NCBI RefSeq assembly: GCF_021398735.1
Contig: NZ_CP090349.1
Location: forward strand, 812,501-876,500
Source of the DNA: Methylobacterium oryzae
GTDB taxonomy: Bacteria > Pseudomonadota > Alphaproteobacteria > Rhizobiales > Beijerinckiaceae
Length of the DNA stretch: 64,000 bases
Reading direction: 5' to 3'
Below, piece after piece: positions 17,576-25,354 of the stretch. Under the pieces are notes generated by a model. The model was given only the letters and a program-made list of their open reading frames with translations. It was not told where the DNA came from and made no database searches. Every line of letters begins with the position of its first letter. Within the stretch, counting starts at the first letter, position 1. The position numbers and the translations under genes are program-made.

Positions 17576-18532
17576 ATGAGCGGTGCCACAACGTCCGTCA
17601 GCATCGTGACGCAGACGACCATCCGGCCGGAGAGCGCGGACGCCTTCGCCCGCTGGCAGGTCGACACCAGCGCCGTCGTCGCGGCCTTCCCGGGCTTCAT
17701 CGAGCAGCAGCTGATCCCGCCGCGCCCGCCGCTGCAGGTGGACTGGGTGATCGTGCAGCGGTTCCACAGCCTGGAGCAGGCCATGAGCTGGATGGCCTCC
17801 CCCGAGCGGCAGGCCCGCATCCAGGGCGCCACGCCGATGCTCGTCGGCCGCGACGACGTCCACATCGTCAAGGACGACGCCAGCGCGGCCCGGACCTCGC
17901 CGGTCAGCGCGGTGATCAGCACCCGCGTGAAGCCCGGCATGGAGGCCGCCTACCTCCGGTGGGAGCAGAAGATCGCGGCCGCGCAGTCGCGGGCGCCCGG
18001 CATGCAGGGCTACCGGTTCGAGCCGGCCGTGCCGGGGGTGCAGGAGGACTACGTGGCGATCCTGCGCTTCGACAGCGAGGCGAACCTGCGCACCTGGATG
18101 GACTCGCCCGAGCGGCGGGCCCTGGTCGCCGAGGCGGCGCCGATGACCGCGGAATTCCACACGCGGACGGTGCAGAGCGGCTTCGAGCAGTGGTTCCGCA
18201 ACGTCGCGCCGCCGGGAGAGGGCGCGCCCGCGGCGTGGAAGATGAACATGATCGTCGTGCTGACCCTCTACCCGACCGTGTTCCTGTGGGGCGTCCTGGT
18301 CGGCGCGCCGATCCTGGCCGGCATGCTGAAGGTGGATTTCCCGGTCGCCCTGTTCATCGGCAACGTGTTCAGCGTGCTGCTCACCTCGCTGATGGTGCCC
18401 TGGACGGCCAAGCGGCTGGGCTGGTGGCTGACGCCGGATCCGGCGCGGCGGACCCGGGTCAACCTGCAGGGCGCCGCGCTGCTGATCGCCGCCTACGGGC
18501 TCATGATCCTCGTGTTCTGGAAGCTGTTTTGA
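17576..18532 (+). CDS. Tandem ABM-domain protein with C-terminal membrane segments
   Basis: A 318-residue protein. Residues about 5-100 and 107-200 are two copies of the antibiotic-biosynthesis-monooxygenase (ABM) dimeric alpha/beta-barrel fold. Both share the pattern F-x-S-x3-A/L-x2-WM/T-x-SPER-x2-L/A (FHSLEQAMSWMASPERQARI and FDSEANLRTWMDSPERRALV). The C-terminal third has three hydrophobic membrane segments (about 225-250, 255-280 and 295-316). ABM proteins often act on quinones or polyketides, or as heme or small-molecule binding domains. The fusion to a membrane anchor suggests a membrane-associated substrate, perhaps a quinone. The next gene, an outer-membrane channel, follows by 77 bases. 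Confidence 0.8.
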   Translation: MSGATTSVSIVTQTTIRPESADAFARWQVDTSAVVAAFPGFIEQQLIPPRPPLQVDWVIVQRFHSLEQAMSWMASPERQARIQGATPMLVGRDDVHIVKDDASAARTSPVSAVISTRVKPGMEAAYLRWEQKIAAAQSRAPGMQGYRFEPAVPGVQEDYVAILRFDSEANLRTWMDSPERRALVAEAAPMTAEFHTRTVQSGFEQWFRNVAPPGEGAPAAWKMNMIVVLTLYPTVFLWGVLVGAPILAGMLKVDFPVALFIGNVFSVLLTSLMVPWTAKRLGWWLTPDPARRTRVNLQGAALLIAAYGLMILVFWKLF

Positions 18533-18609
18533 CCGGCCACGCGCCCGGGCGGTCGCGGCCCGCGCGGCGCCGTCGCGGGCAGGGGCCGGGCGCGGGGACA
18601 GGGCGCGCG

Positions 18610-19734
18610 ATGCCCCGGTCGGTGTCCCGGGCGAGCCCGCGCCCGGCGGCCGGGCTGCTGATCCTGGCCTGCGGAGTCGGTCTGGCCGGGCCCGCCTGCG
18701 CCGAGCCTGCGCCCGCTCCGGCCACGGCCGCGGCCAGTTCCTCGACCACGTCGGGGGCGGGTGCGGCCGACGGGACGCCCGTCGCGGCCGCGGCCCGCGC
18801 GCGGCGCCAGGAGGCCGGCGTCGCCGTCGCGGCCGCCACCGTGATGGCGGCGCCGCCGCCGTCGTTCTTCAACTTCTCCGACACTGTGGTGAGCTACCGC
18901 TTCCAGGGACCCTCGGCGGAGCCCGGCCTCCGTGTCCAGCGTCCCGACGGCCAGTTCGTGGGGCGCGAGGTCCCCAAGACCGTCATCAACCTGTTCCACG
19001 CCAACGCGTGGGCCTACGGCACCAACCTGCTCTCCCTCGACATCCTCCGGTCCGGATCCCAGGACCCGGCCGGCAATCAGGTCCGCCGGTTCGAGGGCGT
19101 CGGCGCCACCGAGTTCTACCTGATCTACCGGGGCGTCCTGAGCCTCAACAAGGTCTTCGACACGCAGGCCCTGGCCATCCCCGGCTTCGTGAAGGATGTC
19201 GGCCTGTCGTTCGGGGCCGACGTCAACACCAAGGACACGACCTTCGACTCCGAGAAGCGCGCCGGAACCTTCGGGCTGAGCTTCGCCTTCGACGTGCCGG
19301 CCGGGTTCGTGAACCTGAAGGTCCAGGGCTACAAGGAGTTCTCCCGCAACGGCTTCGCCGGATACGGGCCGGTGCCGGGCTTCGACTACGCGCACTTCCG
19401 CAGCGTCGAGTTCAAGATGACGCCGGAATTCGAGATCACCTACACGATCCCGCTGCCGTTCACCGGGCTGCCGCTGTCGCTCGCCGGCTTCAACACGATC
19501 GTGCTGCCCAAGGGGCGCTACGGTCGATTCAACGAGAACGACACCCAGCTGGAATTCGTCTCCCAGACCAACCTCGTGCTCGATGTCGGGCAGCTCGTCG
19601 CCGGCACGCCCAACCGGGTCGAGGTCTTCGCCGGGTTCCAGTACTGGCACAACAAGTTCGGGGGCGACCCGCGGCGCACGCTCAACACCGAGGAGAAGGC
19701 GCTGATCGCCGGGGTGGCCTACCACCTGAAATGA
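18610..19734 (+). CDS. Tsx-like outer-membrane channel protein
   Basis: A 374-residue protein with a signal peptide ending at PACA-E (residue about 31) and a low-complexity Ala/Pro/Thr linker to about residue 85. A beta-barrel of the nucleoside-channel (Tsx) type follows, with FFNFSDTVVSYRFQG at the start. It also has KTVINLFHANAWAYGTNLLSLDIL and FAGFQYWHNKFG, and ends in VAYHLK. The ATG at 18610 was chosen because the signal peptide begins there. It lies downstream of the ABM membrane protein and is probably cotranscribed. It probably lets a small molecule through the outer membrane. Nucleosides are the family's classic substrate, but many Tsx-like proteins are untested. Confidence 0.8.
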   Translation: MPRSVSRASPRPAAGLLILACGVGLAGPACAEPAPAPATAAASSSTTSGAGAADGTPVAAAARARRQEAGVAVAAATVMAAPPPSFFNFSDTVVSYRFQGPSAEPGLRVQRPDGQFVGREVPKTVINLFHANAWAYGTNLLSLDILRSGSQDPAGNQVRRFEGVGATEFYLIYRGVLSLNKVFDTQALAIPGFVKDVGLSFGADVNTKDTTFDSEKRAGTFGLSFAFDVPAGFVNLKVQGYKEFSRNGFAGYGPVPGFDYAHFRSVEFKMTPEFEITYTIPLPFTGLPLSLAGFNTIVLPKGRYGRFNENDTQLEFVSQTNLVLDVGQLVAGTPNRVEVFAGFQYWHNKFGGDPRRTLNTEEKALIAGVAYHLK

Positions 19735-19815
19735 GCCGGTCGGATCGGCCTGTCCGCGGCGGGGACATGACGGGCCCGATGTCGGGCCCCGCGAAGCGGG
19801 GCCTCGGTCGCGGCC

Positions 19816-20181
19816 TCAGGCGCGGACGAGCTTGCCCACGACCGCGAGCAGCTGCTCGGGCTTGAACGGCTTGGTGATCCAGCCGGTCGCCCCGGCCGCC
19901 TTCGCCTGCTGCTTGATCGCCTCGTCGGATTCCGTGCTCAGGAAGAGGATCGGCACGCCCGTGCAGCTCGGCAGCGTCCGCAGCTGCTTGATCATCTCCA
20001 GCCCGTTCATCACCGGCATGTTGAGATCGGTGATGACGAGGTTGACGCTCTCGCTCCTGGCCTTCGCGAGGCCTTCGGCGCCGTCGCCGGCCTCGATCAC
20101 CGTGTGGCCGGCCGGGCCGAGCACCACCTTGATCATCTGCCGGATGCTAGGCGAATCGTCGACGGCGAGGACAGTGGCCAT
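19816..20181 (-). CDS. cheY: CheY-like single-domain response regulator
   Basis: A 121-residue receiver domain with no output domain. The acidic pocket is D8/D9, the phosphorylated residue is D52 (ITDLNMPVMNG), the switch residue is S82/T83 and the conserved lysine is K104 in WITKPFKP. It is divergent from the chemotaxis operon but only about 2.5 kb from cheA. It follows the STAS gene on the same strand with a 33-base gap. It is the only CheY encoded near this cluster and so the natural target of the CheA at 22671. Whether it contacts the flagellar motor or another output is unknown. Confidence 0.92.
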   Translation of the reverse strand: MATVLAVDDSPSIRQMIKVVLGPAGHTVIEAGDGAEGLAKARSESVNLVITDLNMPVMNGLEMIKQLRTLPSCTGVPILFLSTESDEAIKQQAKAAGATGWITKPFKPEQLLAVVGKLVRA

Positions 20182-20214
20182 GACACGGATTCCGTTCTTG
20201 TGCCTGACGCGCGC

Positions 20215-20496
20215 CTAGAGGAGCGGCGCGCTGGGGTGTTCGATCGCGGCGCGCCGGAACGCGCCCTCGACCGCCGGGGGGACGTTGACCAGCGCGATCC
20301 CGGCGGCCCGACCCCGCGCCGTCCGGTCGGCCGCGAGCACGATCTGGACGAAGGTGACGTCCGCGCGCTCGACCGCCGCGCAGTCGAGGGTGAGGCGCGC
20401 CCCGCCGGCGAGCGCCGCCGCCAGCGTGTCCTGCAGGGCCCGGACGGTCCGGATGGTGCAGTCGGGACCGAGCGTGAGGACGGGAGCCTCGGACAT
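20215..20496 (-). CDS. STAS-domain protein
   Basis: A 93-residue single STAS domain, like anti-sigma-factor antagonists and the small STAS proteins found in some chemosensory clusters. The core is LTLDCAAVERADVTFVQIVLAA; T48 sits where SpoIIAA-type proteins have the phosphorylated serine. A C-terminal helix follows. The ATG at 20496 was chosen because the STAS fold begins there. It is cotranscribed with the CheY gene and divergent from a soluble chemoreceptor. This suggests a chemosensory branch with a STAS output or adaptor in place of, or beside, flagellar control. Confidence 0.8.
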   Translation of the reverse strand: MSEAPVLTLGPDCTIRTVRALQDTLAAALAGGARLTLDCAAVERADVTFVQIVLAADRTARGRAAGIALVNVPPAVEGAFRRAAIEHPSAPLL

Positions 20497-20814
20497 GCGG
20501 GTTCGTGACCTCGACGACGGACTTGCGGGGCGACGCGCCGCCGCGCCCGAGTCAACACCGCGGCGGGTAAATTCTTCCTGAAGGTTCGGCCAATCGCGGA
20601 CGGCCGACGCGGCCGCGGGCCCAGCACAGGAGGGAGGTCTGCCCGGCCTGGAACAGTGTTGATTGGCTAATACTGTGATCTGTGCCGGCCGTTGCGGCCA
20701 TCGGCCGGGCGATAACGCTTTCTTCAACGGCGATCCTTACCCTCGGTCGGGTACCGACCGTGGGATTGTTCATGACCCGCGCGCGTCGGACGATGCCGAG
20801 AGACCCGCCCGCCG
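20497..20814. other. Divergent promoter region between the STAS gene and the soluble receptor
   Basis: In these 318 bases the stretch around 20655-20690 is relatively AT-rich (GATTGGCTAATACTG). It probably holds the promoters of the two divergent units. No clear gene or repeat was found. Confidence 0.4.
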
Positions 20815-22050
20815 ATGGCCTTCCAAGTCGCCCACGACATCCTCAGGCAGGTCCCGGCCCGGTTCCGCCGGCCCGAGATGCGGTCCGAGGCGGGGTCCGA
20901 TGACCGGCGCGGATCGGGCGCGGCGATCCCGGCCGCCCCGCTCCCGGAGGCGGCCGCGTCGTCCAGCGAGCCCGCGCCGCCGCCCGCCGCGATCGTGGCC
21001 GAGCCGGCGCCCGCCGCGCAGGCGGCCGACCTGCTCCAGGCCTGGCTCGGCCTCTCGGCGCAGCAGCGGACGCTGCTCGACGCCCTCGTCGCCGAGCTCG
21101 GGATCGTCTCCACCGACGTGGAGGCCAACGTCCACGGCCTGTCCAACCGCTTCCAGAGCATCGCCGCCACGACCTGCGAGCAGTCGGAGATCGTCCGCGG
21201 GCTCGTCGCCTCGGTCCAGACCGTCCGGATCGACGACCGGACCCTGCAGCTCGGCGACGTCGCTGCCGGCCTCGGCGAGACGCTCACCGCCCTGATCGAG
21301 CGGATCACCCTGATGTCGTCCCGCGGGTCGACCCTCGCGCAGGGTCTGGCCGGGGTGCTCGAGGGCCTGTCGTCGGTCGAGGGGAGCGTCGCGCAGATCG
21401 AGCGGATCAACCGCCAGACCAACCTGCTCGCCCTGAACGCCAAGATCGAGGCGGCCCGGGCCGGCGCCAGCGGCGCGGCCTTCGCGGTGGTCGCCGACGA
21501 GGTGCGCGGCCTCGCCACGACGATCAACGCCCTGTCGGACGTGATCAAGCAGCAGATCGGCACCATGGCGGCCGGCCTGCGCGGCAGCCATGCCCTGCTG
21601 GGCGACATCGCGGCGATCGACATGTCCGAGGAGAGCCGGACCGCCGAGACGCGCGTCCGCATGGTGATGCGGGCGCTGGTCGAGCAGAACGCGCAGGTCG
21701 CGGGCATCCTGCAGCAGACCGCCGAGACCACGCAGGCCATCACGCAGGACGTGTCGGCGGCGATCGTGGCGATGCAGTTCCAGGACCGGGCCAAGCAGCG
21801 CATCCAGAACGTCGAGGGCCTGCTGCGCTCGGCCGGCGCGGAGCTCGGGCGGCTCGCCGACCACAGCGCGGACCGCGTCGCGGCGCCGGATGCCGCGGCC
21901 GATCCGGCCTGGATCGCGGCGGCGATCGCCGGCTGCACCCTGGGGGAGGTTCGCGCGCGCCTGACCGAGCGCCTGCTCGGGGGGGCTCCGGCCTCCGAGA
22001 CGCCGGCCGACGCCGCCGCCGACGATCTGGACGGCATCGACCTGTTCTGA
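20815..22050 (+). CDS. Soluble methyl-accepting chemotaxis protein-like receptor
   Basis: A 411-residue protein with no membrane segment. An Ala/Pro-rich N-terminal stretch (residues about 35-70) is followed by a helical region. The chemoreceptor hairpin tip is at about residues 193-235 ([20 protein letters not shown], then [14 protein letters not shown]), which binds CheA and CheW. The C-terminal region [19 protein letters not shown] is seen in cytoplasmic receptor-like proteins linked to STAS and CheY genes. It lacks a PAS, globin or other obvious sensor domain, so the input is unknown. It lies upstream of the che operon and is divergent from cheY and the STAS gene. Confidence 0.85.
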   Translation: MAFQVAHDILRQVPARFRRPEMRSEAGSDDRRGSGAAIPAAPLPEAAASSSEPAPPPAAIVAEPAPAAQAADLLQAWLGLSAQQRTLLDALVAELGIVSTDVEANVHGLSNRFQSIAATTCEQSEIVRGLVASVQTVRIDDRTLQLGDVAAGLGETLTALIERITLMSSRGSTLAQGLAGVLEGLSSVEGSVAQIERINRQTNLLALNAKIEAARAGASGAAFAVVADEVRGLATTINALSDVIKQQIGTMAAGLRGSHALLGDIAAIDMSEESRTAETRVRMVMRALVEQNAQVAGILQQTAETTQAITQDVSAAIVAMQFQDRAKQRIQNVEGLLRSAGAELGRLADHSADRVAAPDAAADPAWIAAAIAGCTLGEVRARLTERLLGGAPASETPADAAADDLDGIDLF

Positions 22051-22670
22051 GCGCGCCGGCGCGCGCCGAGGGCAGCCCGTTCGGGCCCGGTCGGCGGTCG
22101 CGCCGCGGCCGGGCCTTCCCGCGCCGGACCGGCCGCGACCGGCCCCGTTCCCGGTTCCAGTCCCATCGCGATCCGCGCGCCGCCCGCAGGGACCTGCCGC
22201 GGCCCGCATCCGCGCGGCTGCGCGCCGGTGGACGTCGATGTTCGTCCACGCCCGTCCACGCCCGTCCGCGTCCGTCCACGTCCGACTGAGTCCATCGACG
22301 TTCGTCGACGCGCCGTGATGGCCGGAGCCGTGCCGCACCGCGCGCCCGAGATCCTGTGATCCGCGTCTCACACGATCGCAGTATCCGACAATCAAATTCT
22401 TCGAAACCGATGTGGATATACTTCCTGTTCAGGATTCAAATCTGTTCGTTAACCGAAAATTTCTGGTCCGATTATATACAACCCACGAAGTCAGGCGGCG
22501 GCTTCGCGTCGTGTCCCGTCACCGCGCGGTCGCCGCGCGCCGGGACAGTCTGTTCGACTGCTTGATCGCGAAAGACGCGGCCGGTCTCCGGTATCGGCGC
22601 GTCCGTTCGCGCTCAGGATCGGGCGGTTGGTTCTGTATCTGCGTTCTGTGTCCGGGGGTCCGTTCGTCCC
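22051..22670. other. Intergenic region upstream of the chemotaxis operon
   Basis: No convincing gene is seen in these 620 bases. They contain a short tandem repeat (22241-22284), then a strongly AT-rich stretch (about 22370-22490). The latter probably carries the promoter of cheA and its followers. No clean -35 element was identified. Confidence 0.45.
22241..22284. repeat. 10-bp tandem repeat (about four units)
   Basis: Units read TTCGTCCACG, CCCGTCCACG, CCCGTCCGCG and TCCGTCCACG, followed by a decayed fifth unit. The array is non-coding and lies between the soluble receptor gene and the cheA promoter region. Confidence 0.7.
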
Positions 22671-24782
22671 ATGACTGCTCTCGATCCCGCGGAGATCTTC
22701 CGCGCCGAGGCCGCCGAGCTGCTCGCCCGCCTGGAGACGACGCTGCTCGACCTCGGCGACCGGCCCGAGGACCGGGCCCTGATCGACACGGCCTTCCGGG
22801 CCCTGCACACCATCAAGGGCTCGGGCGCCATGTTCGGCTTCGAGCAGGTCGCCGCCTTCACCCACGATTTCGAGACCGCCTTCGACCGCGTCCGGCGCGG
22901 CGAGGTCCCGGTCGGCCGCGACCTCGTCAACGTCTCCCTCTCGGCCAAGGACTACATCCGCGGCCTCATCGAGGAGCCCGAGGCGAGCGCCCCGATCATC
23001 GGCGAGGCCATCCTGGCCGAACTCGAGCAGCTGCTCGGCGCCGCGTCCCGCCCGGCCGCCCCGTCCGCGCTCCTCCCGGAGCCGGCCGCCGAGCGCGCTG
23101 CGGCGGGGGAGGGCGGCTGGCAGATCGGCATCGCGTTCGCGCCCGAGATCCTCCGCAACGGGACCAATCCCCTGGCGCTCCTCGACGAGCTGCGCGACCT
23201 CGGCGCCTGCACGATCGTGCCGCGCCTCGACGCGCTGCCCGAGCTGCCGGCCCTCGACCCCGAGAGCCTCGCCATCGGCTGGGACGTCACGCTGCGCGCG
23301 GCCGTGCCCCGCGAGGCGATCGAGGACGTCTTCCTGTTCGTCCGGGACGAGATGACCCTGACGCTCGTCCCGGTCTCGGCCGCGCCACCGGACGCGGCGC
23401 CCGAGCCGGCCGAGGCCGCACCGTCGCCGTCGGGGCCGCCGTCGAGGCCGCCGTCGAGGCCGCCGTCGGGGCTGCCGTCCGGCGCGGTTCCGGCCGCCGA
23501 TCTCGCCGGCCGCGGGTCCGGCGAGACCGGACCGGCCGGGCCGGGGGCGGTCGAGCCCGCGGGCCGGGCCGCCGAGCGCGTCCCGGCCCGGCGGGCCGAG
23601 GAGCGGCCGGCCAGCAGCGTCCGGGTCGAGGCCGAGCGGCTCGACGAGCTGATGGACCGGGTCGGCGAGCTGGTCATCGCCCAGGCGCGGCTCAGCCAGC
23701 TCGCCGGCCTGCATGCCGATCCCGGCCTCAAGGCCATCGCCGAGGAGATCGAGCGCCTGTCCGCGCGGCTGCGCGACACCACGATGAGCATCCGCATGGT
23801 CGCCATCGGCGCCCTGTTCGGCCGCTTCCGCCGCCTCGTCCACGACCTCTCGCGCGATCTCGGCAAGCCGGTCGAGTTCGTCACCGCCGGCGAGGAGACC
23901 GAGCTCGACAAGACCGTGATCGAGCGCCTGGCCGACCCGCTCGTCCACCTGATCCGCAACGCGATCGACCACGGCATCGAGGCGCCCGAGCGCCGCGCGG
24001 CCGGCGGCAAGGCCGCCACCGGGCGGATCACGCTCACCGCCGAGCATGTCGGCGCGCAGGTGCTGGTGAGCGTGCGCGACGACGGCGCCGGGCTCGACGC
24101 GGCCCGCATCCGCGCCAAGGCCGAGGAGAAGGGCCTGTGCGCGCCGGGCGCGGTGCTCACCGACCAGCAGATCTACCAGTTCCTGTTCGCGCCGGGCTTC
24201 TCGACCGCGCAGGAGATCTCGGCCCTGTCGGGGCGCGGGGTCGGCATGGACGTCGTCAAGAAGACGATCGAGAGCCTGCGCGGCACGATCGACATCGCGA
24301 CCGAGCCGGGCGGCGGCACCTGCGTGGCGCTGCGCCTGCCGCTGACGCTGGCGATCATCGAGGGGCTGCTGATCCGGGTGGGGGAGGGACGCTACGTCAT
24401 CCCGCTGGCCGCGGTGGAGGAATGCGTCGAGCTGCCCGCCAGCGAGCGCGGCGGCCGCGGGCGGGACTTCCTCAACATCCGCGGCGCGCTGGTGCCGTTC
24501 CTGCGGCTGCGCAGCCTGTTCGGGGCCGCGGGCGAGCCGGACCTGCACCAGAAGGTGATCGTGGTGGCCGCCGGTGAGGCGCGGGTCGGCCTGGTGGCGG
24601 ACCAGATCATCGGCAACCACCAGACCGTCATCAAGTCGCTGTCGAAGCTGCACGCGGACGTGGCGACCTTCTCCGGGGCGACGATCCTGGGTGACGGCAC
24701 GGCCGCGCTGATCATCGATGTCGGCCGCCTCGTGAGCGGCGGGCGCGCCGAGGGCGTGCGCGAGTACCAGGAGGTGGCGTGA
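22671..24782 (+). CDS. cheA: Chemotaxis histidine kinase CheA
   Basis: A 703-residue sensor kinase that phosphorylates CheY and CheB. The N-terminal phosphotransfer domain has H46 in ALHTIKGSGAMFGF. After a Pro-rich linker (residues about 240-320) come the dimerisation helices (VRVEAERLDELMDRVGELVI) and the ATP-binding domain. The latter has the N box LIRNAIDHGIEAPE, the G1 box VRDDGAGLD and the G2 box LSGRGVGMDVVKK. The C-terminal CheW-like regulatory domain runs from about residue 560 to 690. The stop codon overlaps the next ATG (TGATG), so cheA and cheW are translationally coupled. Confidence 0.97.
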   Translation: MTALDPAEIFRAEAAELLARLETTLLDLGDRPEDRALIDTAFRALHTIKGSGAMFGFEQVAAFTHDFETAFDRVRRGEVPVGRDLVNVSLSAKDYIRGLIEEPEASAPIIGEAILAELEQLLGAASRPAAPSALLPEPAAERAAAGEGGWQIGIAFAPEILRNGTNPLALLDELRDLGACTIVPRLDALPELPALDPESLAIGWDVTLRAAVPREAIEDVFLFVRDEMTLTLVPVSAAPPDAAPEPAEAAPSPSGPPSRPPSRPPSGLPSGAVPAADLAGRGSGETGPAGPGAVEPAGRAAERVPARRAEERPASSVRVEAERLDELMDRVGELVIAQARLSQLAGLHADPGLKAIAEEIERLSARLRDTTMSIRMVAIGALFGRFRRLVHDLSRDLGKPVEFVTAGEETELDKTVIERLADPLVHLIRNAIDHGIEAPERRAAGGKAATGRITLTAEHVGAQVLVSVRDDGAGLDAARIRAKAEEKGLCAPGAVLTDQQIYQFLFAPGFSTAQEISALSGRGVGMDVVKKTIESLRGTIDIATEPGGGTCVALRLPLTLAIIEGLLIRVGEGRYVIPLAAVEECVELPASERGGRGRDFLNIRGALVPFLRLRSLFGAAGEPDLHQKVIVVAAGEARVGLVADQIIGNHQTVIKSLSKLHADVATFSGATILGDGTAALIIDVGRLVSGGRAEGVREYQEVA
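23427..23474 (+). repeat. In-frame 12-bp repeat in the CheA linker
   Basis: Four 12-bp units of the form CCGTCGAGGCCG or CCGTCGGGGCCG lie in tandem and encode [12 protein letters not shown] and PSGL-like tetrapeptides in the Pro-rich linker. Unit number could change by slippage without shifting the frame. Confidence 0.7.
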
Positions 24783-25291
24783 TGAGCGGCGGCGTGGCGC
24801 GCGGAGTCGTCGAGCCCGGCCCGCAGGCGGCCGCCGACGGCGGCCAGCGGGACGGTCGGCAGGGCGGCCAGCAGGTGGTGATGTTCCGGATCGGCTCGGA
24901 GAGCTTCGCGCTGGAGGCCGGGATGGTGCGCGAGATCATCGATCCGATCCCGGCGACGCGGGTGGCGGGGGCGCGCCCGCATATCGATCGGATCGTGAAC
25001 GTGCGCGGCAACGTCGTGCCTCTGGCCGACATCCGCGAGCGGTTCGGGATGCCGGCGGCGTCGGCGAGCCCGGACACGCGCTTCCTCGTCCTGGAGGTGC
25101 CGGTAGCGGGCGACCCCGTGGTCGTCGCGCTGGTGGCCGACAAGGTGTTCGCGGTCACGGAGGTCGATCCGGCGCAGTGCGAGGCGGTGCCGCCCGTCGG
25201 CACGACCTGGCGCCCGGAGTACATCCGCTCGATCGTCAAGGCGGGGGACGAATTCATCATCGTCCCCGAGCTCGAGCAGATCCTCGACTGA
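24782..25291 (+). CDS. cheW: Chemotaxis coupling protein CheW (first copy)
   Basis: A 169-residue adaptor linking receptors to CheA. A Gly/Gln-rich N-terminal extension of about 32 residues precedes a standard CheW domain: VVMFRIGSESFALEAGMVRE, then IVNVRGNVVPLADIRERFG, then VALVADKVFAVTEVD. The ATG at 24782 shares one base with the cheA stop codon. A GTG one codon earlier is also possible. This extended version differs from the compact CheW at 27676, so the two may serve different receptors. Confidence 0.93.
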   Translation: MSGGVARGVVEPGPQAAADGGQRDGRQGGQQVVMFRIGSESFALEAGMVREIIDPIPATRVAGARPHIDRIVNVRGNVVPLADIRERFGMPAASASPDTRFLVLEVPVAGDPVVVALVADKVFAVTEVDPAQCEAVPPVGTTWRPEYIRSIVKAGDEFIIVPELEQILD

Positions 25292-25322
25292 AGTCTTTCC
25301 GAAGTCTTTCTGAAGTCCTGTC
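25290..25322 (+). repeat. Three 11-bp direct repeats in the cheW-mcp gap
   Basis: GAAGTCTTTCC, GAAGTCTTTCT and GAAGTCCTGTC follow one another with an exact 11-base period, starting at the cheW stop codon. The period is close to one DNA helical turn, which would suit a protein binding on one face, but simple duplication explains it equally well. Confidence 0.7.
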
Positions 25323-25354
25323 AGAATCTCGTGTTTGCGTAGGGGTAAAGGGCG

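Noticed and set aside
22241..22284. Possible CRISPR-like array
   Set aside because: Units are only 10 bases with no spacers, and no cas gene is present. It is a simple tandem repeat.
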